Shown: positions 27,290 through 36,977 of the stretch, piece after piece
Position numbering within the stretch: position 1 is the stretch's first letter
How the letters are laid out: every line of letters begins with the position of its first letter
Source: an uncultured Clostridia bacterium
Lineage (GTDB): Bacteria > Bacillota > Clostridia > TANB77 > CAG-508
NCBI GenBank assembly: GCA_934140005.1
Contig: CAKPBB010000001.1
Span: 1 to 64,000, forward strand
Reading direction: 5' to 3'
DNA length: 64,000 nt
Position numbers and translations under genes: made by a program
Notes under the pieces: model-generated
Told to the model about the DNA's origin: nothing
What the model saw: only the letters and a program-made list of their open reading frames with translations
The model's database searches: none

Positions 27290-28876
27290 CTATTTTGATT
27301 GTTCTTCTAAATATTCATCATAAGTACATTCACGGATAACTACTTCATTATTTGAAATATCAATTATTTTATTTGCAACAGTTTGCATCAATTGATGGTC
27401 GTGTGAAGTAAATATCATGATTCCTTTATATTTTTTCATACCTTCATTTAATGCTGTGATACTTTCCATGTCTAAATGATTTGTAGGTTCATCAAACATT
27501 AAGAAGTTTGCACCAGAAAGCATAAGCTTTGACAAAACACATCTAACTTTTTCTCCACCAGATAGAACTGTTACATCTTTCAAAGCTTCCTCACCAGAAA
27601 ATAACATTCTTCCTAAAAATCCTCTAACATAAGTCTCATCTGGGTCTTTTGAATATTGTCTTAACCAGTCAACAATACTCATTCTTTCTTGGAATAAATA
27701 ATTATTATCTTTTGGGAAATAATCAACAGATATTGTTGTTCCAAAATTTATTTCACCAGAATCTGGTTCTAATTCTCCTGCTAATATTTGGAATAATACA
27801 GTTTTAGCAATTTCATTATCTGATAATAATGCAACTTTATCTTCTCTTTTTATTGTAAAGCTTAAATTATCTAAGATCTTTTCTCCATTGATTGTTTTTG
27901 TTAAATTCTTTACTTCTAAAACTTCTTTTCCCTGTTCTCTATCTGGTTTAAAATCAATATATGGATATTTTCTATTAGATGGTTTAATTTCATCTAACTC
28001 AATTTTCTCTAATGATTTTTTTCTAGAAGTTGCTTGTTTTGACTTTGAAGCATTAGCACTAAATCTTGCAATAAATTCTTGTAATTCTTTAATTCTCTCT
28101 TCTTTTTTCTTATTTGCTTCTTTCATTTGTTTTAATGCTAATTGGCTTGATTCATACCAGAAATCATAGTTTCCTGGATATAATTTTATTTTTCCAAAAT
28201 CAACATCAGCAATATAAGTACAAACCTTATTTAAAAAATATCTATCATGTGATACTACTATTACTGTATTTTCAAAATCAATTAAGAAATCTTGTAACCA
28301 ATTGATTGTTTTTAAATCCAAATCGTTTGTAGGCTCATCTAATAATAATACATCTGGATTTCCAAATAAAGCTTGAGCTAATAAAACTTTTACCTTATCT
28401 TTTGCTTCAATTTCACTCATATACTTATAATGCATATCTGCTTCGATTCCTAAATCATTAAGCATCTTAGCTGCATCTGATTCAGCATTCCATCCATCTA
28501 ATTCAGCAAATCTTTCTTCCAATTTTGCTGCTTTCATTCCATCTTCTTCTGAAAAATCTGGCTTACTATATATAGCATCTTTTTCCTTCATAATACGATA
28601 TAGCTCTGTGTTTCCCATCATAACTGTATCTAATAATGTATAACCTTCAAAAGCAAAATGGTCTTGCTTTAAAATAGAAATTCTTTCTCCTTTATCTAAA
28701 ACAACTTCTCCCTTATTAGGTTCTATTTCACCTGATAGGATTTTTAAGAAAGTTGATTTTCCAGCACCATTTGCTCCTATAATTCCATAGCAATTACCTT
28801 TTGTAAATTTAATATTTACATCTTCAAATAATACTCTTTTTCCAAATCTTAGTGTTACGCCATTTGCACTTAACAT
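27290..28876 (-). CDS. ABC-F family ATPase (YbiT-like)
   Basis: A 528-residue soluble protein with two ABC cassettes. Walker A of the first is GANGAGKST near 36; the signature of the second is LSGGEKVR, with Walker B FLMFDEPTNHLD. Between them is a charged linker with lysine-rich helices (about 240-305). There are no membrane segments. ABC-F proteins act on the ribosome, as translation factors or in antibiotic resistance. Length and linker resemble the YbiT group. The second Walker A is degenerate (LLSDNEIAKTVL replaces GxNGxGKS), so the second ATP site may be weak. A strong GGAGG is present; it is a single gene. Confidence 0.88.
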   Translation of the reverse strand: MLSANGVTLRFGKRVLFEDVNIKFTKGNCYGIIGANGAGKSTFLKILSGEIEPNKGEVVLDKGERISILKQDHFAFEGYTLLDTVMMGNTELYRIMKEKDAIYSKPDFSEEDGMKAAKLEERFAELDGWNAESDAAKMLNDLGIEADMHYKYMSEIEAKDKVKVLLAQALFGNPDVLLLDEPTNDLDLKTINWLQDFLIDFENTVIVVSHDRYFLNKVCTYIADVDFGKIKLYPGNYDFWYESSQLALKQMKEANKKKEERIKELQEFIARFSANASKSKQATSRKKSLEKIELDEIKPSNRKYPYIDFKPDREQGKEVLEVKNLTKTINGEKILDNLSFTIKREDKVALLSDNEIAKTVLFQILAGELEPDSGEINFGTTISVDYFPKDNNYLFQERMSIVDWLRQYSKDPDETYVRGFLGRMLFSGEEALKDVTVLSGGEKVRCVLSKLMLSGANFLMFDEPTNHLDMESITALNEGMKKYKGIMIFTSHDHQLMQTVANKIIDISNNEVVIRECTYDEYLEEQSK

Positions 28877-28954
28877 TTTGATTCCTCCTTTATATAACTA
28901 TTTGATTATACTATAAATATGCAATTATTGCAAACTATTATTTGCAAATTGATG

Positions 28955-28991
28955 CAAAAAAACAGACTACAAAAAATTTGCAATCTGTTTT
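28955..28991 (-). terminator. Terminator of the 29012-29695 gene
   Basis: On the minus strand ACAGA pairs with TCTGT around a loop, followed by seven Ts. Confidence 0.65.
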
Positions 28992-29011
28992 ATATTTATT
29001 TAATAAATTTA

Positions 29012-29695
29012 TTATCTTTCTCCATGAGTTTCTGGTCTAGTTTGTTTTGGTGTTGAACCATTCATTCTTTGTGACATAAGCTTTTCCAAATTTGCTTTTG
29101 TAGCCTCACTCATTAAAGGAATCATTCCTGGGAAAATCCCTTTAGTTAAGTCTATTCCAAAAATATTTTTTCCATCTCTATTTCTAACCATTAATGGTTC
29201 CATAAGTTCAGTCGCTCTTGCCATATATAATAGTTCTATTAAAGCATCTGTATTATTTGGATCAGCCCATAAAGTTGCATATTCAATTTTTCCTTTTGGA
29301 TCTGTTTGACTTTTGCGCAAAACTTTAGAAACATTAGTTCCATCTGGACATTTGTATCTAAAAAAATCTACAGGAACTCCTCTATAATAATCAGGATCTT
29401 CTGGTTTTAACCCCTTGTTGAAAAAAACAACTTTTAATTGTCTTATAAGTTTTGATACTACACGACTTGCTTGTGTTGCTTTTACAATCTCCATATATAC
29501 TTCTGGATATTCTGGAACTGGTTTTTCACATAATTCCACTTTTACCATCAAGTTCTTTTTAGGGTCGCTTTTTGATGTCAATTTATTTCCATCTTCATCT
29601 GTTGTAAAAAATTCATATACTCGGTGAACATTTGCTACATTTAGATCTTCTATCTTTTGTATGTCTGCTAGTGTATCAATTTTTTTACTATCCAT
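29012..29695 (-). CDS. Unknown soluble protein, 227 residues
   Basis: Not recognised. There is no signal peptide, membrane segment or cysteine cluster. The sequence is rich in Lys, Asp and Pro, with an N-terminal helix followed by a mixed alpha/beta region (VMVKVELCEKPVPEYPEVYM) and a flexible C-terminal tail rich in Thr, Pro and Gln. AAAGGAG precedes the ATG. It is a single leftward gene facing away from the divergent unknown gene at 29906, and the 210-base gap between them shows nothing beyond AT-rich promoter-like sequence. Confidence 0.6.
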   Translation of the reverse strand: MDSKKIDTLADIQKIEDLNVANVHRVYEFFTTDEDGNKLTSKSDPKKNLMVKVELCEKPVPEYPEVYMEIVKATQASRVVSKLIRQLKVVFFNKGLKPEDPDYYRGVPVDFFRYKCPDGTNVSKVLRKSQTDPKGKIEYATLWADPNNTDALIELLYMARATELMEPLMVRNRDGKNIFGIDLTKGIFPGMIPLMSEATKANLEKLMSQRMNGSTPKQTRPETHGER

Positions 29696-29905
29696 ATTTT
29701 AATCTCCTTTTTTAGATTACTTTCATATTATAACATAATTTACATAATTAAACAACCCATTAGTAAAATTTAGTAATTCTTTGTACTTTCGTGAAAATTT
29801 ACATTGTAACTAATTTGTATTTTTATTGTAACACTGTTGTTATTGTAGTTTTTTGCAAATATTTATATACTATCATTAGATTATAATATATTTTGGAGTA
29901 ATGTT

Positions 29906-31612
29906 ATGGCTAATTTAAATAATGTTGGCGAAATGTCTTTATCTCAGTTAGAACAGAATATCGAAGCAAACTTTGGAAAAAAATCTACAAATGATTTGCT
30001 TCAAGTTTTAAATACAACAAAATTAGATAAGGATACTGCGCCTATTTTTTACGCCTCTTTGTATCGAGCTTTAACAGCTGCAAATTCTACTACAATTCTC
30101 CAAAACCCAACAAGCTTGACAAATTTCGTACAAAAAGTTGAAAATAATGTAATTGAATTCCAACAGGCTAAACAGCAAAAAATTGAGGAATTAAAATTAC
30201 ATCAGCAACATCAACAAAATAGATTAGAAAATTTAGAAAATCTATCTTTAGAAAATCTTAAAAATTATACTATTGAACAGCGTACACAAATTTTTATGCG
30301 TTTTGCAACAATATTGAATTTTGATGAAAAAGATCAAAATTATGTTGTTCAAAAATTTAATAAACATATAGTAGATCCAAAAGATAAAAATAATAATGTT
30401 TCAACAGCTGTATTGTTTGGTTTAAAAGATATACATGATTTAGATTGTTTTATGCAAACATTATGGTTGTTTGCAAGAACTGAACAGCATGGAAACTTTA
30501 GAACTCCTAAAGACGTTGCTAATTTTTTAGAAACTCGTGTTAGAAATGAAACTACAGAAAAGCAAAAAGAAATGTTAGATATAATTGTAAACTCAGATCC
30601 TGAGGAAAGAAAAAAAAATATTCTAATTGCAAAAAAAATAGATGAACTTCAACAGCAAGGAAAAGTTAATCTTGAAAAACTATCACCTGAAAAAACAAAT
30701 GAATTTATACTTTTTATAAGAAATCAGTTAAATTCAAAAACACAAGACATTGATTTTAGTGATATGGAGTTAGAAGGCACTCTTCAAAACATTATGGAAT
30801 CAATCGAAGATCCTGCTAAAGACCAGCCTATATATATTCAAAGTGAAGATTTTGAAAAACAAGAAAACGTAATTAACATGACTGATGATTTCGCGTCTTT
30901 TGATTCACAAGTCGATAATTCATTTGCTACTATAAGACCTAATTCTATATATCAGGAGATTACAAATCCAAAAGATTCTACTCTACATAAGCCTTCTGAA
31001 GCTGAAAAAACTCAAACTGAACCGATGTCTGAAAACAAAGAGCAACAAGATACTTATATTATGGAAGTTCCAGCCAAAAAGAATCTATTTGAAAATATAA
31101 GAAATGGCATTTCAAATTTATTTAAACGCTTTACTCAAAAAGCATTACCAGATCCTACTGCTACTAAAGCTAAACATACAAATATGAGCTTAGAAGATTA
31201 CGATAGAAAATCATCAATAATGTCAACAATTCGTTCTATTGGTGATAAAATAACAAATGTTACTAAAAGTATTACAACTTTAGGAAGAACTAATAAAGAA
31301 CCTGTTAAAAATGCAGCAACTGTAATATCTACTTCATCAAAAGAAGAGATTAACGAAACACCAAATGCAACAGATAAAAAGATTACCACTCAACAAAAAA
31401 CAGAACAAGAGAAAAAAAGTAAACCATTTAGTCCATTTGATCAATGGAAAGTTAATAATGAAGGCAATCGTTTGGAACATAATGCTATGTCAAAAATGGA
31501 AGCTAAAGATAAACGAGCAAGAACTTCTATAACAATAGGTCAGCCAAATTCTTCAGATAATCGTACTAATAAAAATGACGAAAAAAGTAATGATGATGAG
31601 CTTATTCAATAA
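29906..31612 (+). CDS. Unknown 568-residue protein, helical N-half and low-complexity C-half
   Basis: Not recognised. Residues 1-310 are helical, with a Gln/His/Glu-rich coiled-coil-like stretch near 85-105 (KLHQQHQQNRLENLENLSLE). Residues 315-568 are polar and low complexity, rich in Lys, Thr, Asn, Gln and Glu, with a basic patch (NLFKRFTQKALP) near 405. There is no signal peptide or membrane helix. It looks like a cytoplasmic scaffold or substrate-binding protein, but no function can be assigned. GGAG precedes the ATG and a strong terminator follows. Confidence 0.6.
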   Translation: MANLNNVGEMSLSQLEQNIEANFGKKSTNDLLQVLNTTKLDKDTAPIFYASLYRALTAANSTTILQNPTSLTNFVQKVENNVIEFQQAKQQKIEELKLHQQHQQNRLENLENLSLENLKNYTIEQRTQIFMRFATILNFDEKDQNYVVQKFNKHIVDPKDKNNNVSTAVLFGLKDIHDLDCFMQTLWLFARTEQHGNFRTPKDVANFLETRVRNETTEKQKEMLDIIVNSDPEERKKNILIAKKIDELQQQGKVNLEKLSPEKTNEFILFIRNQLNSKTQDIDFSDMELEGTLQNIMESIEDPAKDQPIYIQSEDFEKQENVINMTDDFASFDSQVDNSFATIRPNSIYQEITNPKDSTLHKPSEAEKTQTEPMSENKEQQDTYIMEVPAKKNLFENIRNGISNLFKRFTQKALPDPTATKAKHTNMSLEDYDRKSSIMSTIRSIGDKITNVTKSITTLGRTNKEPVKNAATVISTSSKEEINETPNATDKKITTQQKTEQEKKSKPFSPFDQWKVNNEGNRLEHNAMSKMEAKDKRARTSITIGQPNSSDNRTNKNDEKSNDDELIQ

Positions 31613-31642
31613 AGTCTTTAACATATTTATTATTTATATATT

Positions 31643-31682
31643 AAAAAAAGAAAATCAGTTTCTCTGCTGATTTTCTTTTTTT
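31643..31682. terminator. Bidirectional terminator between the 29906 gene and pcrA
   Basis: AAAAAAAGAAAATCAG (31643-31658) pairs perfectly with CTGATTTTCTTTTTTT (31667-31682), leaving T runs on both strands. Confidence 0.9.
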
Positions 31683-31699
31683 ATGTATTATATTTTTTA

Positions 31700-34033
31700 T
31701 TAATCGATTATCTCTAATCCTGCAAATTTTGCCATTAATCTTTTATGTCCAACTTTTTCAAAACTTATATCTACCTTTAAATCTTCACCTTCAGTTTCTA
31801 CACTGTTAATTATTCCTTCACCAAATTTTTTATGGAATACCTTTACTCCTGATTTATAACCACTTAAATCAACATCATTTCCTTTTTTAGTTTGTCCTAA
31901 ATTATTTAAGAAGTTTTCTGCTGTTCTAAACTTAAATCCAGAGCTTATTGTTGAATTTGATTTTGCTGCCACACTATTATCTTTATAAGATGTAACACTA
32001 CCATAGTCTTTAGTATATCCTCCATAACCACTACCAGCTCTGCTGTTTCCATAGCTCCATTCATATCTATCATTGCTTGAAAATCTATTATCATTTTGTG
32101 GCTTAATTGCATCTTCATATCCATCTAACATATTAGCTGGAATTTCTTTCAAAAATCTAGATACACCATTGCAACTTGTTGAACCAAATATTGTTCTTTG
32201 TTTTGCACAAGTCATAAACAATTGTTGCTTTGCCCTTGTGATACCAACATAACAAAGTCTTCTCTCTTCTTCTAATTCCTTTGGTTCGCCAATTGATTTA
32301 TATCCAGGGAAAATTCCTTCTTCCATTCCAACTAAAAATACAACTGGAAATTCTAGACCTTTTGCACTATGTAATGTCATTAAAGTTACTGAATTATCTG
32401 TATCTTCTACTCCATCTAAGTCAGAACTTAAAGTGATTCCTTCCAAAAATTCACTTAATGAATTTTCTGCAGATTCTTCTTCAAATTCAATAGCAACTGT
32501 TAAAAATTCATCTAAGTTTTCAATTCTATTTTCTGCCTCAACTGTATTTTCATTTTCTAATGAAGCTGTATACCCTGTTAGTTGTAAAGTTTTCTTAATA
32601 AGTTCTGAAACCTTTGTATTATCTTTTTCTTGTCTTAATTCTTCTATTGTACTAATAAATTCTCTTGTATTTGAAAAAACTCTGGATAATCCAAATTCAT
32701 CAGCTCTTTTAATTACTTCAAACATTGAAATTCCATTAGAAGTGGCTATTGACTCGATATTGTCTAAACTTGTTTTTCCAACCCCTCTTTTAGGTTCATT
32801 TATAATTCTTGTTAAACTCAAATTATCTGCTGTATTTTGAATCAATCTTAAATAGGCAATTATATCTTTAATTTCTTTTCTTTCATAGAATTTTAAACCA
32901 CCAACAATTTTATATGGTACATCTTCTCTTCTTAAAATATCCTCTATACTACGAGATTGTGAGTTCATACGATATAACACAGCAAAGTCAGAATAATTAT
33001 AATGTTCAGAAAGCTTTAAATGTTCTATTTGATTTACTACATAGTTAGCTTCATCATATTCATCATTTCCTCTATATACTTTTGGAAGATTTCCTTCTTC
33101 ATTTTTAGTCCATAATTTTTTCTCATATTTTGTTTCATTGTTTTTAATTACGGCATTAGCTGCATTTAAAATGTTTTGTGTACATCTATAATTTTGCTCT
33201 AATTTAATAATTTTAGTACCTGGAAAATCCTTTTCAAAATTTAAAATATTACTTATATCAGCACCTCTAAAAGAATATATACCTTGGTCATTATCTCCAA
33301 CAACTGTTATATTTCCATATTTTGAAGCAAGCAAAGTAACTAATGTAAATTGTGCTTTATTTGTATCCTGATACTCATCAACTAATACATATCTAAATTT
33401 TTCTGTATAATATTCTAAAATATCTGGATTATCCATTAAAATTTGAATTGTAAAATTGATTATATCATCAAAATCAATTGCATTATTTTCTTTTAATCTT
33501 TTTTGATAAATTCTATATATATCTGCAATTTTTTCTTTTCTAAAATCGCCATTTGCTCTTACAGCATAAGCTGCAGGATCTAGCATTTCGTTTTTTGCAT
33601 TACTTATTTCATATAAAACAGATTTATCTGAAAATATTTTATCATCTAAGTCTTGTGATTTTATTATTTGTTTAACCATTGTCTTTTGATCAGATGTATC
33701 AAAAATAACAAAAGAACTTTCAAATCCTAATCTATCAATAAATTTTCTAAGTATTCTTACACATATTGCATGGAATGTACCAATCCACATATCTTTTGCA
33801 ATATCTCCAACAAGTTTTTCAACTCTGTCTTTCATTTCATTTGCAGCTTTATTAGTAAAAGTAATAGCAAGTATATTCCAAGGCTTAACATCTTTTTCAT
33901 CTATTAAATATGCTATCTTATGTGTTAATACTTTAGTTTTTCCACTACCAGCACCTGCTATAACTAAGCAAGGACCTTCTGTATTAACAACAGCATCATA
34001 TTGTTTATCATTTAATTCATCTAATAATCCCAT
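31700..34033 (-). CDS. pcrA: PcrA/UvrD-type ATP-dependent DNA helicase
   Basis: A 777-residue superfamily 1A helicase. Motifs in order: LNDKQYDAV (Q motif), GAGSGKT (residues 27-33), ITFTNKAANEM, LVDEYQDTN, VVGDNDQGIYSFRGA, LEQNYRC, TLHSAKGLEFPVVFL and YVGITRAKQQL. A flexible linker leads to a C-terminal domain (GVKVFHKKFGEG) that in PcrA contacts RNA polymerase. It unwinds DNA 3' to 5' during repair and replication. The protein is complete, GGAG precedes the ATG, and it is a single gene. Confidence 0.96.
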   Translation of the reverse strand: MGLLDELNDKQYDAVVNTEGPCLVIAGAGSGKTKVLTHKIAYLIDEKDVKPWNILAITFTNKAANEMKDRVEKLVGDIAKDMWIGTFHAICVRILRKFIDRLGFESSFVIFDTSDQKTMVKQIIKSQDLDDKIFSDKSVLYEISNAKNEMLDPAAYAVRANGDFRKEKIADIYRIYQKRLKENNAIDFDDIINFTIQILMDNPDILEYYTEKFRYVLVDEYQDTNKAQFTLVTLLASKYGNITVVGDNDQGIYSFRGADISNILNFEKDFPGTKIIKLEQNYRCTQNILNAANAVIKNNETKYEKKLWTKNEEGNLPKVYRGNDEYDEANYVVNQIEHLKLSEHYNYSDFAVLYRMNSQSRSIEDILRREDVPYKIVGGLKFYERKEIKDIIAYLRLIQNTADNLSLTRIINEPKRGVGKTSLDNIESIATSNGISMFEVIKRADEFGLSRVFSNTREFISTIEELRQEKDNTKVSELIKKTLQLTGYTASLENENTVEAENRIENLDEFLTVAIEFEEESAENSLSEFLEGITLSSDLDGVEDTDNSVTLMTLHSAKGLEFPVVFLVGMEEGIFPGYKSIGEPKELEEERRLCYVGITRAKQQLFMTCAKQRTIFGSTSCNGVSRFLKEIPANMLDGYEDAIKPQNDNRFSSNDRYEWSYGNSRAGSGYGGYTKDYGSVTSYKDNSVAAKSNSTISSGFKFRTAENFLNNLGQTKKGNDVDLSGYKSGVKVFHKKFGEGIINSVETEGEDLKVDISFEKVGHKRLMAKFAGLEIID

Positions 34034-34223
34034 TTTTCTCTCCTAACATCAAGAACTTATGTTTGTATGCATTATATATGTTTTTATATAATTAGTCAAT
34101 TACTTTTATTTACAATTGACAAACTATATTCAAATTATTTAGTGTTAATCATAAAATTCATTTTAAACATATTGAAAATTGTAACATAAAACTTCCAAAA
34201 AAGGAATAATTTTTACAAATCTA

Positions 34224-34252
34224 TTGTCTATTTTTATCGTATATGTTATTAT
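34224..34252 (+). promoter_or_regulatory. Promoter of the 34286 gene
   Basis: TTGTCT (34224-34229), 17-base spacer, TATTAT (34247-34252), with GGAGG and the start codon following. Confidence 0.6.
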
Positions 34253-34285
34253 TTTAATAGATTTTTATATACTTAGGAGGAAATT

Positions 34286-34906
34286 ATGGAAATAACAGAA
34301 GAGAAAAAAATAATTCCTGCCAAAACTGTTGTAAAAGCTTTAATTACAGGTTTTGTATCTTATGGAATCGTTATAGGATTTTTATTATTTACTATAGCTT
34401 TAGTAGTTAATACATTTGTTTATAATATACCAAATGCAAATCAAAAAGTACTAGCTTTTTCATTACCTTTACTGTTTGCTTTTATTTTATATTTTTCAAT
34501 TCACTCAATTTGCAGACTTAGTACTTCAGATTTATTTAATAAGTGTAAAACAGAATCAAATGAAGAATTGCCTAAAATAACATCAAAAATGAACTTATTT
34601 TTCTTAATTTGTGTTATTGTATTAGTTATTATTTCAAATAGTTTACTAATGCTAAAATTATCAAATGAAAGAAAATCTATTGATATTGCATCTCAAACAT
34701 ATAGTACTGTATTTTCAGAAAATTTTACTTCAAATTTAACAAATGAAATGTTAGCTGATTATAATGAGAAGAAAAATCAAACTCTTGCAAGTGCTATTAT
34801 TTTGGAACTATCTTTAGTTGTTTCTTTTATTTCATTAATACCTTATCAAAAGAAAATGATTTTAGAATATAATGACTCTGGAAAAAGAGTAAAATTAGAA
34901 GAATAG
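34286..34906 (+). CDS. Unknown four-helix membrane protein
   Basis: 206 residues, with four predicted membrane helices (about 14-42, 55-75, 100-122 and 168-187) and charged ends. Not recognised; it could be a small channel-like or accessory protein, but no motif supports that. A promoter and GGAGG lie upstream and a hairpin terminator follows the stop codon, so it is a single transcription unit facing the ZIP transporter gene. Confidence 0.65.
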   Translation: MEITEEKKIIPAKTVVKALITGFVSYGIVIGFLLFTIALVVNTFVYNIPNANQKVLAFSLPLLFAFILYFSIHSICRLSTSDLFNKCKTESNEELPKITSKMNLFFLICVIVLVIISNSLLMLKLSNERKSIDIASQTYSTVFSENFTSNLTNEMLADYNEKKNQTLASAIILELSLVVSFISLIPYQKKMILEYNDSGKRVKLEE

Positions 34907-34910
34907 AATA

Positions 34911-34932
34911 AAAACACCTAATATGGTGTTTT
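34911..34932. terminator. Shared terminator between the membrane protein and the ZIP gene
   Basis: AAAACACC-TAATAT-GGTGTTTT with Ts on both sides, between converging genes. Confidence 0.85.
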
Positions 34933-34933
34933 T

Positions 34934-35668
34934 TTATTTTATAAATTGAGTAAACATTCCTATTATCAAACCTAATATATTTCCTAAACTTCCCATTCTT
35001 CCTTTATATAATCTATTTGATTCTGGTATTAGTTCACAAGAAACTATATAAAGCATTGCACCTGCTGCAAATGCTAAAGAAATTCCAATTAAATTTAGAG
35101 ATATATTACCTATTATAGCTCCAAAAAATGCTCCTATTCCTGTTGTAAGTCCTGAAATAGCTGTTAAAATTATTGATTTTGCTTTACTATATCCACCATT
35201 CTTCATCGGTACTGCTATTGACATACCTTCTGGTATATCATGAAGTGCAATTGCAATTGCTAATGACAACCCTAATTTTTGAGAAGCATCAAAACCAGAA
35301 CCAATTGCTAATCCCTCTGGGAAATTATGTATTGCTAATCCTATGCATATTATAATTCCCGTTTTTAATAAACTATTTTCATTTTCTTTTTTAGAATATA
35401 CCTTATTTACCAATTTATCACAAAAAATCATTGAAATAACACCAAGTAGCACTCCAAATATGCATAAAGTAATTGATACAATCTCTAATGATTCTGGTAT
35501 TAAATCAAAACAAATAACTGCTGTCATTAGCCCTGCTGCAAATTCTAAAATAAAACTCAAAAACTTATTAGACTTTACCTTAAAAACTGCACCTAGAATT
35601 CCACCTAAAGTTGTACCTATCATACCAAAAAACAAACCATACATTGTAATCTCACTAATATTATTCAT
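34934..35668 (-). CDS. ZIP-family divalent metal transporter (ZupT-like)
   Basis: A 244-residue membrane protein with eight predicted helices. The metal-binding motifs in helices IV and V are clear: HNFPEGLAIG near 114-123 and HDIPEGMSIAVP near 142-153. ZIP proteins import zinc and sometimes iron or manganese down their gradient. AAAGGAG precedes the ATG. It is encoded alone, without a visible metal-regulator box. Confidence 0.9.
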   Translation of the reverse strand: MNNISEITMYGLFFGMIGTTLGGILGAVFKVKSNKFLSFILEFAAGLMTAVICFDLIPESLEIVSITLCIFGVLLGVISMIFCDKLVNKVYSKKENENSLLKTGIIICIGLAIHNFPEGLAIGSGFDASQKLGLSLAIAIALHDIPEGMSIAVPMKNGGYSKAKSIILTAISGLTTGIGAFFGAIIGNISLNLIGISLAFAAGAMLYIVSCELIPESNRLYKGRMGSLGNILGLIIGMFTQFIK

Positions 35669-35754
35669 ACTATTCTCCTTTTTGTTACAATATATGATTT
35701 GTTCTATTTTTTATGTATTTTAATTATATAAATCTTTAATAAATTTATTTATAA

Positions 35755-36819
35755 TTAGCTTTCTTGATCACCTTTTAGTTTCTCTGCTTGATCTGTTGCA
35801 ATTAAATTGTCAATCATTTCATCTAAGTCACCATTTAAAAAGTTTTCAAATTGGAATATACTCAATCCAATTCTATGATCAGTTATTCTTCCTTGTGGAT
35901 AGTTATATGTTCTTATTTTTTCACTTCTATCTCCTGAACCTACTTGACTTTTTCTTGCATTTGCAACTTCTTTATCCTGTTTTTCTTTTTCTATTTGGTA
36001 TAACCTTGAACGAAGCATTTTCATAGCATATTCTCTATTTTGAAGTTGTGATCTTTCTGTTTGACATTCTGCAACTAATCCTGTTGGTTCATGTATTAAA
36101 CGAACAGCTGATGATGTTTTATTAACATGCTGTCCACCAGCACCTGAAGCTCTAAATACTTCCATTTTTACATCAGCTGGATTTATTTCAATCTCTACAT
36201 CTTCTACTTCTGGAAGAACTGCTACTGTAACTGTTGAAGTATGAATTCTACCACTACTTTCAGTATCTGGTACTCTTTGTACTCTATGAACTCCACTTTC
36301 AAACTTAAATCTACTATATGCACCTTTTCCTGTTATCATAAAAGAAATTTCTTTATATCCTCCAAGTTCAGTCGCATTCTCATACATGATATCTATTTTA
36401 AAATGCTTTCTCTCTGCATACATTGAATACATTCTAAATAAAGTTCCAGCAAATAAAGCTGCTTCTTCACCACCTGCACCAGCTCTGATTTCACAAATAA
36501 CATTGTTATCGTCATTAGGATCTTTTGGAATTAAAAGAACTTTTAATTCTTCTTCTATTTTAGGCAATTTTTCTTTTGCAGATAGCATTTCACTTTCTGC
36601 AAGTTCTTTTAAATCTGGATCGTTAAGCATTTCTTTTGCTTCTTCTAAATCTTGTGAAACTTTTTTATATTCTCTGTATTTCATAACAACATCTTCAATG
36701 CTGCTATGTTCTTTCATTAATTTTCTCCATTCATCTTGTTTTGAAATCATATCAGGATCACTTATCAATTTGTTTAATTCCTCATATCTCTTTTCAACAT
36801 CTTCTAATTTTTGAAACAT
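35755..36819 (-). CDS. prfA: Peptide chain release factor 1
   Basis: A 354-residue class I release factor. GGQ in RASGAGGQHVNKTSSAVRL (near 230) catalyses peptidyl-tRNA hydrolysis. The stop-codon recognition region is PDTESSGRIHTST, whose PxT motif (PDT) specifies RF1, reading UAA and UAG. Length is normal. It is a single gene with AAGGAAG upstream; the usual partner prmC is not adjacent. Confidence 0.97.
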   Translation of the reverse strand: MFQKLEDVEKRYEELNKLISDPDMISKQDEWRKLMKEHSSIEDVVMKYREYKKVSQDLEEAKEMLNDPDLKELAESEMLSAKEKLPKIEEELKVLLIPKDPNDDNNVICEIRAGAGGEEAALFAGTLFRMYSMYAERKHFKIDIMYENATELGGYKEISFMITGKGAYSRFKFESGVHRVQRVPDTESSGRIHTSTVTVAVLPEVEDVEIEINPADVKMEVFRASGAGGQHVNKTSSAVRLIHEPTGLVAECQTERSQLQNREYAMKMLRSRLYQIEKEKQDKEVANARKSQVGSGDRSEKIRTYNYPQGRITDHRIGLSIFQFENFLNGDLDEMIDNLIATDQAEKLKGDQES

Positions 36820-36931
36820 ACAAAAACTTCCTTTTCTTTAATTTGCTAGAATATTATATCATATATTCTTTTATTGTACAACCCCCTATTTTTAGGCTAT
36901 TTAAAGCATTTTTTATCAACTTATCATAAAA

Positions 36932-36970
36932 TCCCTAACTATAATTTTAAGTATAAACTATAATTAAGGA
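36932..36970 (-). terminator. Weak terminator of the YhaN/YhaO-like pair
   Basis: On the minus strand TCCTTAATTATA pairs with TATAGTTAGGGA (two wobble positions), followed by a short T run. Confidence 0.45.
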
Positions 36971-36977
36971 TTTAATT

